Source: Actinoplanes sp. DH11 (GTDB lineage: Bacteria; Actinomycetota; Actinomycetes; Mycobacteriales; Micromonosporaceae). Taken from it: a DNA stretch of 64,000 nucleotides. Below the pieces are notes generated by a model. That model had not been told where the DNA came from. It searched no databases and saw only the letters and a list, made by a program, of their open reading frames with translations. Where the stretch lies: assembly GCF_020873875.1 (NCBI RefSeq), contig NZ_JAHWGU010000007.1:186001-250000 (forward strand), written 5' to 3'. Position 1 is the stretch's first letter. The number at the start of each line of letters is the position of its first letter. Made by a program: the position numbers and the translations under genes. Positions 57,806-64,000 of the stretch are shown piece after piece.

Positions 57806-59041
57806 ATGACCGACCTCGCCGCGGACCTGACCGATCACCTGCCGCACTGGACGGACGTCTACCGCGACCTGCACGCCCATCCCGAACTGGGCTTCGCCGA
57901 ACACCGTACCGCCGCCACGATCGTCCGGGAGCTCACCGCGACGGGCGGCTGGGAGGTCACCGGACGGGTCGGCGGCACCGGGGTGGTGGCCGTGCTCCGC
58001 AACGGCCCCGGTCCGACGACCTGGCTGCGCGCCGACATGGACGCGCTGCCGGTCACCGAGGAGACCGGCTTGGCGTACGCGTCCGCGGAGCCCGGCCGGA
58101 TGCACGCCTGCGGCCACGACGTGCACGTGAGCGCGCTGCTCGGCGCGTGCCGGCAGTTCGCCGCGCACCCGGGCGCCTGGGCGGGCACGCTCGTCGCGAT
58201 CTTCCAACCGGCCGAGGAGATCGGCCAGGGCGCCCGGGCCATGCTCGCCGACGGTGTCCTGGAGCGGTTCCCCCGGCCGGACCTGGTGCTCGGCCAGCAC
58301 GTCGGCCCGTTCCCGGCCGGCCTGACCGCGACCCGGCCCGGTCCGCTGATGGCGGCGGCCGACAGCCTGCGGATCACGCTGTACGGCGCCGGCGCGCACG
58401 CCTCCACCCCGCAGTTCGCGGTCGACCCGATCGTCGCGGCGGCCGCGCTGGTGCTGCGGTTGCAGACGTTCTCGGCCCGGCAGGCACCGGTCAGCCCGGC
58501 CACCGTCCTGACCGTCGGCGCGATCCATGCGGGCACCGTCCCGAACGTCATCCCGCACACCGCCGAACTGCTCGCCAGCCTGCGCACCTTCGACACCGGC
58601 GCGCGGGAGAAGGCGCTCGCCGAGATCCGCCGGATCGTCCGGGCCGAGGCGCAGGCCCAGGGGGCGACGCGGGAGCCGGGCCTCGAGGTCTACGACTCGT
58701 TCCCGCTGACCGTCAACACGCCGGCCGCGACCGCCCGGGTGGCCGCCGCCCTGAACGCGCAGCCGCTGCCCGCACCGCTCGCCGCCAGCGAGGACTTCGG
58801 CGCCTTCGGCACGGCCGCGGGCTGCTCGTCGGTCTTCTTCCACTTCGGCGGCGCCGACCCGGCGGCGTTCAGCCCGGACGCCTTGGCCGGCGTGCTGCGG
58901 GGCGCGCTGCCGGCGGAGGTGGCGACCAACCACTCACCGCGCTTCGCCCCGTCCGACCGGCTCGCCGTGCCCGCCGGCATCCGCCACCTGCTCACGGTCG
59001 TCGCAGCACTGCACGCCGGCCAGGAGCCGACGCCTGGTTAG
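57806..59041 (+). CDS. M20 family amidohydrolase (N-acyl amino acid/IAA-conjugate type)
   Basis: A 411-residue metalloenzyme. YRDLHAHPELGF, LRADMDALPVTEETGL, MHACGHDVHVSALLG (metal ligand His/Asp region) and FQPAEEIGQGARAMLADG are typical of the M20D aminoacylase/carboxypeptidase group, and a late EDFGAFG completes the site. It hydrolyses N-acyl amino acids or related amides. It lies 16 bp after the lipoprotein gene and probably shares its transcript. Start ATG 57806. Confidence 0.93.
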   Translation: MTDLAADLTDHLPHWTDVYRDLHAHPELGFAEHRTAATIVRELTATGGWEVTGRVGGTGVVAVLRNGPGPTTWLRADMDALPVTEETGLAYASAEPGRMHACGHDVHVSALLGACRQFAAHPGAWAGTLVAIFQPAEEIGQGARAMLADGVLERFPRPDLVLGQHVGPFPAGLTATRPGPLMAAADSLRITLYGAGAHASTPQFAVDPIVAAAALVLRLQTFSARQAPVSPATVLTVGAIHAGTVPNVIPHTAELLASLRTFDTGAREKALAEIRRIVRAEAQAQGATREPGLEVYDSFPLTVNTPAATARVAAALNAQPLPAPLAASEDFGAFGTAAGCSSVFFHFGGADPAAFSPDALAGVLRGALPAEVATNHSPRFAPSDRLAVPAGIRHLLTVVAALHAGQEPTPG

Positions 59042-59072
59042 CGACCGAGCCGGGCGGACATCCCGGCAGCCC

Positions 59073-59173
59073 CGGGAGAGAGCCGGCCCGGTCCCGGCCC
59101 GGACGGTGCGGAGAGAGCCGGCCCGGACGGTGAGGAGAGAGCCGGCCGGCCCGGTCGCGGCCCCGGACGGTGG
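59073..59173. repeat. Imperfect tandem repeat between convergent M20 and xylanase genes
   Basis: GGAGAGAGCCGGCCCGG-type units recur three times at 27-40 bp spacing, separated by GACGGTG. No T-tailed terminator is seen. Confidence 0.7.
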
Positions 59174-59203
59174 GGTGACGCGACGCGGGCCGGCCGAGGT
59201 CGG

Positions 59204-60289
59204 TCAGTGGTGCCGGCGCGGCGCGGCGGCCAGGGTGTCGCGCAGCGTGTGGTACGCGGGTTTGCGGCTGAAGTCGTCCCACATGACCGTGGCCGCGCCC
59301 TCGGCCGGGAAGAAGACCGGGACCCAGGAGTACTTGTCGGTGAAGCCCCAGATCGTGAACGAGTTGCACCCGTCGACGGCCAGGCACGCGTCCAGCGCCG
59401 TCCGGTAGTAGACGGCCTGCGTCGCCAGCTTCTCGTCGGTGACCGGCAGGTCCATCCGGACGTCGAGCTCGGTGATCGCCGTGTGCAGCCCGAGGTCGTC
59501 GAAGCGCTGAAGCACCGCGGCGAGCTGGTCGGGGGCCCCGTACCGCATGCTCAGATGTGCCTGCGAGGCGAAGCCGTGCAGTGGCACCCGTGCGGCGAGG
59601 AGTTCCGAGGCGAGGGCGTGGTAGGCGTCGACCTTCACGCCGGGCCATTCCACGCCGTAGTCGTTGAGGAACAGCTGGGCCCGCGGGTCGGCCTGGTGTG
59701 CCCAGCGGAACGCGTCGGCCACGATGCCGGGGCCGAGTTCGCGGATGAAGATGTTCTCCTGCCGGTACTCCCCGTTCTCGTTGAAGATCTCGTTGGCGAC
59801 GTCCCACTGCTGGATCTTGCCGCGGTAGCGGCCGACCACGGTGAAGATGTGTTCCTTGAGGATGCGGCGCAGCTCGGCCTTGGTGAAGGTGCCCTCTTCG
59901 AGCCAGGCCGGGTTCTGGCTGTGCCAGAGCAGGGTGTGCCCGCGCACGACCTGGCCGTGCCGGCGGGCGAACGCGACGATCGCGTCGGCCGGGCCGAAGT
60001 TGTAGCGGTGGCGTTCGGGGTGGATGAACTCCCACTTCATCTGGTTCTCCGGCGAGGCGGAGGAGAATTCGCGGGCCAGCACCTGCCGGTACTTCCGGTC
60101 GTTGGGGAACGGGTCCGGGTAGGGCTGGTCGACGTGGTGCCCGCCCCCGGCGACCGCGGTGCCGATCTTCAGGTATCGGGGTGCGGCGTCGCGGAGCGAC
60201 TTGCCGCCCGCGCTGGCGGGGGGTGCTGCGGTGGCGACGAGGGCCGCCGTGGCGAGGACGGCCACGGCGGCGCGCAATGCCTTTCTCAA
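59204..60289 (-). CDS. Secreted GH10 endo-1,4-beta-xylanase
   Basis: A protein of 361 residues. The signal peptide is LRKALRAAVAVLATAALVATAAPPASA (residues 1-27). The GH10 barrel then shows FSSASPENQMKWE, GHTLLWHSQNPAWL, QWDVANEIFNENG with the acid/base Glu167, FLNDYGVEW, and the nucleophile Glu274 in TAITELDVRMD. A conserved GCNSFTIWGFTDKYSW follows. It degrades xylan outside the cell and has no carbohydrate-binding module. TTG 60289 is preceded by AAGGAG; a frame open to 60379 lacks a signal and is unlikely. Confidence 0.94.
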   Translation of the reverse strand: MRKALRAAVAVLATAALVATAAPPASAGGKSLRDAAPRYLKIGTAVAGGGHHVDQPYPDPFPNDRKYRQVLAREFSSASPENQMKWEFIHPERHRYNFGPADAIVAFARRHGQVVRGHTLLWHSQNPAWLEEGTFTKAELRRILKEHIFTVVGRYRGKIQQWDVANEIFNENGEYRQENIFIRELGPGIVADAFRWAHQADPRAQLFLNDYGVEWPGVKVDAYHALASELLAARVPLHGFASQAHLSMRYGAPDQLAAVLQRFDDLGLHTAITELDVRMDLPVTDEKLATQAVYYRTALDACLAVDGCNSFTIWGFTDKYSWVPVFFPAEGAATVMWDDFSRKPAYHTLRDTLAAAPRRHH

Positions 60290-60388
60290 GGCGGCTCCTT
60301 CGATCGGGAAGCGGCATGGACGGTCGTCGAAACTTCCGAGACTGACTCGTAAGTTAGGCCGGTCTCGGGCCGCCGTCAATCGAAGGTC

Positions 60389-61651
60389 TTAGTGGGCGTG
60401 CTCGACCCGGTTCACCAGGACCCGCGAGCAGACGACGGTGAGCAGGCCGGCGGCGACGACGGTGAGCAGGCCGATCCGCAGGCTCGACAGGTCGGCGATG
60501 AACCCGACGAGCGGCGCCGACAGCAGGAAACCGACCCGCAGCAGCCAGCTCGACACGGTGAGCCCGACCCCGTCCGGCAGCCCCGGCAGTTCGTCGGCGC
60601 TGTGCATGGCCGCCGGGACCAGGGTGGCCGTGCCGAGCCCGGCGAGCGCGAACCCGAGGAGCGTGGTGACCACCGACGGTACGGCCAGGGCCAGCCCCAT
60701 CCCGAGGGCGGCGATCGCACCGCCGGCACGCACCACCGCCCGCTGGCCGAACCGGTCGACGACCCGGTCGCCGGTCAGCCGGCCGACGGTCATCGCGACC
60801 TGGAGCGCGACGAACGCCAGACCGGCCACGGCGGCGCTGGTGAACAGCTCGTTGCGCAGGTAGATGGCACCCCACGAGGCGCCGGCGTCCTCCACCAGCG
60901 CGCCGCAGGCGGCCAGCAGACCGAGCACGGCGAGCATCCGGACGGCGTGCGCCGACCAGGCGGCCCGGCGCGGTGCGGCAGGCGCGGGCGACGGCGAGCC
61001 GGGGGCAGGCGCGGGCGACGGCGAGCCGGGGGCAGGCGAGGCCGCCGGGGCCGGGGCCGCCGCGCCGTCCGGTCCGGGCAGCATGAACCGGAGCGCCACG
61101 AGCGCGACCAGGCTGAACAGCACGGCGGAGATCGTCAGGTGCATGGGGAGCGCGAGCGACAGGCCGGCCGCGGCCGAGCCCATCAGGCCGCCGACGACGG
61201 CGCCGACACTCCACAGGCCGTGCAGCGAGTTCAGGATCGACCGGCCGTAGAGGCGCTGCACCCGCAACCCGTGCGCGTTCTGCGCCACGTCGATCACGGC
61301 GTCGAGGGCACCGGCGGCGAAGAAGACGGCCGCGAGGAACCAGACGTTCGGCGCGAACGCGACGGCCAGGACGAGGACGGCCAGCAGCACGATGCCGAGG
61401 GAGGCGACCCGGGCGGACCGGAACCGGCGGATCAGGGCGGCGGCGAACAGCCCGGCGATCAGCGCGCCCGCGGGCATCGCCGCGATCGCCGACCCGAGTG
61501 CCGCGTTGGTCAGTCCCAGGTCCGCTTTGAGCTGGGGAAATCGAGGTACGACGTTGGCGTAGAGTGCGCCGTTGGTGAGGAACACCAGGGCGACGGCGAG
61601 GCGGGCCAGGCGAGCTTCCCGGGTGGGCGCGCTGCGGAGGGCGGTGGACAT
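60389..61651 (-). CDS. MFS transporter (YbjJ-like) with a loop repeat
   Basis: A protein of 420 residues with twelve helices (LTNGALYANVVPRFPQLKADLGLTNAALG at the start, a family feature; DRFGQRAVVRAGG between helices 8 and 9). The central cytoplasmic loop (about residues 195-225) is a SPAPAPG repeat made by three 27-bp copies in the DNA (landmark GCAGGCGCGGG at 60978 and 61005; a shortened third near 61032). The substrate is unknown. ATG 61651 stands directly after a palindromic operator. Confidence 0.86.
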   Translation of the reverse strand: MSTALRSAPTREARLARLAVALVFLTNGALYANVVPRFPQLKADLGLTNAALGSAIAAMPAGALIAGLFAAALIRRFRSARVASLGIVLLAVLVLAVAFAPNVWFLAAVFFAAGALDAVIDVAQNAHGLRVQRLYGRSILNSLHGLWSVGAVVGGLMGSAAAGLSLALPMHLTISAVLFSLVALVALRFMLPGPDGAAAPAPAASPAPGSPSPAPAPGSPSPAPAAPRRAAWSAHAVRMLAVLGLLAACGALVEDAGASWGAIYLRNELFTSAAVAGLAFVALQVAMTVGRLTGDRVVDRFGQRAVVRAGGAIAALGMGLALAVPSVVTTLLGFALAGLGTATLVPAAMHSADELPGLPDGVGLTVSSWLLRVGFLLSAPLVGFIADLSSLRIGLLTVVAAGLLTVVCSRVLVNRVEHAH

Positions 61652-61653
61652 GC

Positions 61654-61678
61654 GTACGATCGTACATACGCTATGTAC
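61654..61678. promoter_or_regulatory. Overlapping palindromic operators before the MFS gene
   Basis: GTACGATCGTAC (61654-61665) is a perfect 12-bp palindrome. It overlaps GTACATA-CGC-TATGTAC (61662-61678), a perfect 7-3-7 inverted repeat. A third GTAC pair (61675-61686) follows. The cluster sits in the 84-bp gap between the divergent MFS and GGDEF starts, so a dimeric repressor (TetR/PadR type) could control both. No such regulator is coded next to it. Confidence 0.7.
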
Positions 61679-61735
61679 GCCTGTACACATCCGCGCTTTC
61701 CTCATGGGGCCGGGCTCGCGGCCGATAACGCATAA

Positions 61736-63340
61736 GTGCACAGCTCGTCGAAGTCGGCCGAACCGCGGCAGGAGATCATCGCGCCCGCGATCCGCCACGA
61801 CCCGCTGCTGACCGCGGCCGGCTGGTGGACCATCCTCGCGGTGCTCCTGTTCTTCCTGCTGGCCGGGCACGTCGACGCGCAGATCCGGATCTACTGGGCC
61901 TTCCAGGTGCCGCTGGACCTGCTCCTCGCGTACTCCTCGTGGCGCGTCTCCCGCGTCGCGACAGGTCCCATCCGCCGGTTCTGGCGGGTGCTGACCGCCT
62001 GCGGCATCCTGTTCGTCATCGGTGACACGACACAGACCGTCACCGTGCTCCTCGGCGACACCAGTGGCCTGACCAGCGGCGGCACCGTGCAGAGCACCTG
62101 CTTCGCGGTCGGCCTGGGCATGCTGATCCTGGCCATGCTGGCCCATCCGCACCCGCACCGCTCCGGCCGGGAACGGCTCGCGTTCTGGCTCGACTCGGCC
62201 ACCGTGCTCGTCGGCGGCGCCGTCGTCACCTGGTGCTTCGCCGCGAACACCGAAGGCTCCACCGGCGACCTGATCGCCACCCTCGTCGCCGGCGCGGTCG
62301 TGCTGACCTCCGCCTTCGCCGCGGTCAAGATGAGCCTCAGCGGCAACGCGCCGATGCACAAGGCCGCGGTCTTCCCGATGATCCTCTCGGCCGGAGTGAA
62401 CAGCGTCGGATTCTTCCTCGCCCCCGACGGCGCGGCGGCGCTGCCCGCCTACGTCCTCGCGGTCCGGTTCGTGCCGTCGCTGCTGATCGCCACCGGCCCG
62501 CGCGTCCAGGACATCATCGCCCGCTTCGACCAGAGCGCGTTCGGCTCCAAGCGCCGCAAGCCGTACAGCCTGCTGCCCTACGGCTCGATCGCTGTCGTCT
62601 TCGGGGCGCTCGTCTTCATCGTCGCGCGCAGCAGCACCTTCGACGGCAGCGACGAGAACCAGCTCTGGGGCGTGATCGCCGGCCTCGGTGTGATCATCGC
62701 GCTGGTCGCCGGGCGTCAGCTGGTCGCCTTCCACGACAACACCCGGCTGATCACCGAACTCGACCACACCCTCGCCGAACTGCGCGAGCACGAGATCCGG
62801 TTGCGGCACCAGGCGAACACCGACGGACTCACCGGGCTGGCGAACCGTACCCACCTCAACGACGAGATGGCCGAGGCCCTGGCCGGCGCCGAGCCCGGCA
62901 CGATCTCGCTGCTGCTGATCGACCTGGACGGGTTCAAGGCGGTCAACGACACGCTCGGCCACCCCGCCGGCGACGCCCTGCTGATCGGCGTGGCCCGCAA
63001 GCTCACCGAGTCGGTGCGCGCCGGCGACCTGGTCGCCCGGCTCGGCGGCGACGAGTTCGCGGTCCTGCTGCGCGACTGCGACGAGAACTCCGCCGAGCAC
63101 ACCGCCCGGCGCATCCTGCGCGCCCTGGAGACGCCGCTGCCGGTCGGCGGCGACGTGCGGACCACCGCCAACGCGAGCATCGGCACCGCCACCGCAGGCC
63201 CCGGCACCGACATCGAGTCGCTGCTGCGGGACGCGGACGTGGCGATGTACGCCGCGAAACGCGCCGGCAAAGGCTGCTGGCGCAGCTACACGCCAGGCCT
63301 GGCGGCGGTGCGGCCGGAGGCTTTCGACCGGGCGGGCTGA
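61736..63340 (+). CDS. Membrane diguanylate cyclase (GGDEF)
   Basis: A protein of 534 residues with about nine N-terminal helices (residues 25-330), including ILFVIGDTTQTVTVL and LDSATVLVGGAVVTWCFAA, then a short coiled segment (about 340-370) and a GGDEF domain: NTDGLTGLANRTHLN, LLLIDLDGFKAVNDTLGHPAGD, intact RLGGDEFAV (near 437), ADVAMYAAKRAGKG. It makes cyclic-di-GMP. The start is taken as GTG 61736; the ribosome binding site is poor. It is divergent from the MFS gene with shared operator space. Confidence 0.9.
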   Translation: MHSSSKSAEPRQEIIAPAIRHDPLLTAAGWWTILAVLLFFLLAGHVDAQIRIYWAFQVPLDLLLAYSSWRVSRVATGPIRRFWRVLTACGILFVIGDTTQTVTVLLGDTSGLTSGGTVQSTCFAVGLGMLILAMLAHPHPHRSGRERLAFWLDSATVLVGGAVVTWCFAANTEGSTGDLIATLVAGAVVLTSAFAAVKMSLSGNAPMHKAAVFPMILSAGVNSVGFFLAPDGAAALPAYVLAVRFVPSLLIATGPRVQDIIARFDQSAFGSKRRKPYSLLPYGSIAVVFGALVFIVARSSTFDGSDENQLWGVIAGLGVIIALVAGRQLVAFHDNTRLITELDHTLAELREHEIRLRHQANTDGLTGLANRTHLNDEMAEALAGAEPGTISLLLIDLDGFKAVNDTLGHPAGDALLIGVARKLTESVRAGDLVARLGGDEFAVLLRDCDENSAEHTARRILRALETPLPVGGDVRTTANASIGTATAGPGTDIESLLRDADVAMYAAKRAGKGCWRSYTPGLAAVRPEAFDRAG

Positions 63341-63393
63341 TTCCGGCGGTACGGGCGAAGCCGCGTCCCGCGGGCCTGTGGCATGGTGGTCCG

Positions 63394-63813
63394 GTGACGC
63401 TCGACGACCTGGTCCGGTTGCGCCGCGCCCGGGACCGGATGGACCGTGACTACGCGGAGCCGCTCGACGTGCCGGCACTGGCCCGGCAGGCGTGCATGTC
63501 GGCCGGGCACTTCTCGCGCAGCTTCCGGGCCGCGTTCGGCGAGACGCCGTACAGCTATCTGATGACCCGCCGCATCGAACGCGCCAAGGCGTTGCTGCGG
63601 CGCGGCGACCTGTCGGTGACCGAGGTTTGCTTCGCCGTCGGCTGTACCTCGCTCGGCTCCTTCAGCACCCGCTTCACCGAGCTGGTGGGGGTGAGCCCGA
63701 GCGCGTACCGGGACCGCGACCACCAGGCCGGCGCCGCCATCCCGGCCTGCTACGCCAAGATCTACACCAGACCGGTCAGGAACGGAGAAGCGCGCCACGC
63801 CCCGCGTCCGTAG
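63394..63813 (+). CDS. AraC family regulator (DNA-binding domain only)
   Basis: A protein of 139 residues consisting of the AraC double helix-turn-helix: DVPALARQACMSAGHFSRSFRAAFGETPYSYLMTRRIERAKALLRRGDLSVTEVCFAVGCTSLGSFSTRFTELVGVSPSAYR. There is no sensor domain, so it may act constitutively or bind its ligand directly. A C-terminal tail (GAAIPACYAKIYTRPVRN) follows. GTG start 63394. The VOC gene starts 11 bp after its stop, a pairing often seen in actinomycetes, so they probably form one transcript. Confidence 0.9.
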   Translation: MTLDDLVRLRRARDRMDRDYAEPLDVPALARQACMSAGHFSRSFRAAFGETPYSYLMTRRIERAKALLRRGDLSVTEVCFAVGCTSLGSFSTRFTELVGVSPSAYRDRDHQAGAAIPACYAKIYTRPVRNGEARHAPRP

Positions 63814-63823
63814 CGTGGTCGCC

Positions 63824-64000
63824 ATGACATTCAAGGTCGCACAGACATTCATCGCCACCGACGACCACGACAAGGCCCTCGCCTTCTACCGCGACGCCCT
63901 CGGCCTCCAGGTCCGCAACGACGTGGGCTTCGAGGGAATGCGCTGGATCACCCTCGGCTCCCCCGACCAGCCAGACGTCGACATCGTCCTCGAACCGCCG
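63824..64000 (+). CDS. VOC family protein, N-terminal part (cut by window edge)
   Basis: The first 59 residues are visible: a VOC start (MTFKVAQTFIATDDHDKALAFYRDALGLQVRND) and WITLGSPDQPDVDIVLEPP. The gene continues beyond the window. It probably works with the AraC regulator just upstream, whose stop is 11 bp away. The substrate is unknown. Confidence 0.88.
   Translation, partial: MTFKVAQTFIATDDHDKALAFYRDALGLQVRNDVGFEGMRWITLGSPDQPDVDIVLEPP

Noticed and set aside
61652-63478. Very long frame joining the MFS gene to more than 600 upstream codons
   Set aside because: The extension is antisense to the GGDEF gene. The MFS protein has a good start at 61651.

Overview
The window is very GC-rich DNA from an actinomycete. 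Several features point to a Micromonosporaceae-type (Actinoplanes-like) genome, although the species cannot be read from the sequence: RbpA, a mycothiol-type DinB enzyme, separate Lnt and Ppm genes, a HelR-like RNA polymerase motor with a rifamycin-associated palindrome, and a secreted Rpf-type protein behind a cyclic-di-AMP riboswitch. Most of the content is chromosomal housekeeping and catabolic genes. I see no transposase, phage gene, CRISPR array or biosynthetic gene cluster.

Layout. 1-16 kb: oxidoreductases, hydrolases and transporters (alcohol dehydrogenase end, esterase, nitronate monooxygenase, TSUP, Rpf/LysM with its riboswitch, MFS pumps, a DUF3500 lipoprotein coupled to a NicO-type nickel/cobalt transporter, a ROK regulator, a frameshifted aminoglycoside phosphotransferase). 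16-27 kb: aldo/keto reductase, a zinc-finger/coiled-coil protein, rbpA, a 1.8-kb non-coding stretch of palindromic tandem repeats, fxsA, ppm-lnt, and helR. 27-35 kb: a lysine-degradation cluster. kamA (lysine 2,3-aminomutase) diverges from kdd, an amidohydrolase, kamD, kamE, kal and a MutL-type reactivase gene. 35-46 kb: methyltransferase, EamA exporter, LysR and Lrp regulators, acyl-CoA dehydrogenase, a two-component system divergent from an ABC exporter, and a 5'-3' exonuclease. 46-64 kb: three membrane GGDEF proteins (one GGDEF-EAL), GNAT and VOC proteins, an SfnB-type flavoenzyme, a CAP protein, a P-loop kinase, an M20 amidohydrolase, a GH10 xylanase, an MFS pump behind a palindromic operator, and an AraC/VOC pair cut by the window edge.

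How the genes work together. The kam cluster would carry L-lysine through beta-lysine and 3,5-diaminohexanoate to 5-amino-3-oxohexanoate, and it also holds the last step (3-aminobutyryl-CoA to crotonyl-CoA). The cleavage enzyme Kce is not in the window. RbpA and HelR are both RNA polymerase-associated factors. The GGDEF proteins imply active cyclic-di-GMP signalling, and the riboswitch implies cyclic-di-AMP control of cell-wall remodelling.

The strongest structural oddities are these. (1) A 77-bp unit between kamD and kamE is present twice in tandem; each copy is a 26-codon mini-ORF that starts and stops in ATGA overlaps, giving a chain of coupled starts. (2) A 75-bp palindromic element occurs twice, 25 kb apart and inverted. 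(3) Two arrays of related palindromic tandem repeats lie 32 kb apart. (4) GC-rich minisatellites are found in most convergent gene junctions and inside at least four genes.
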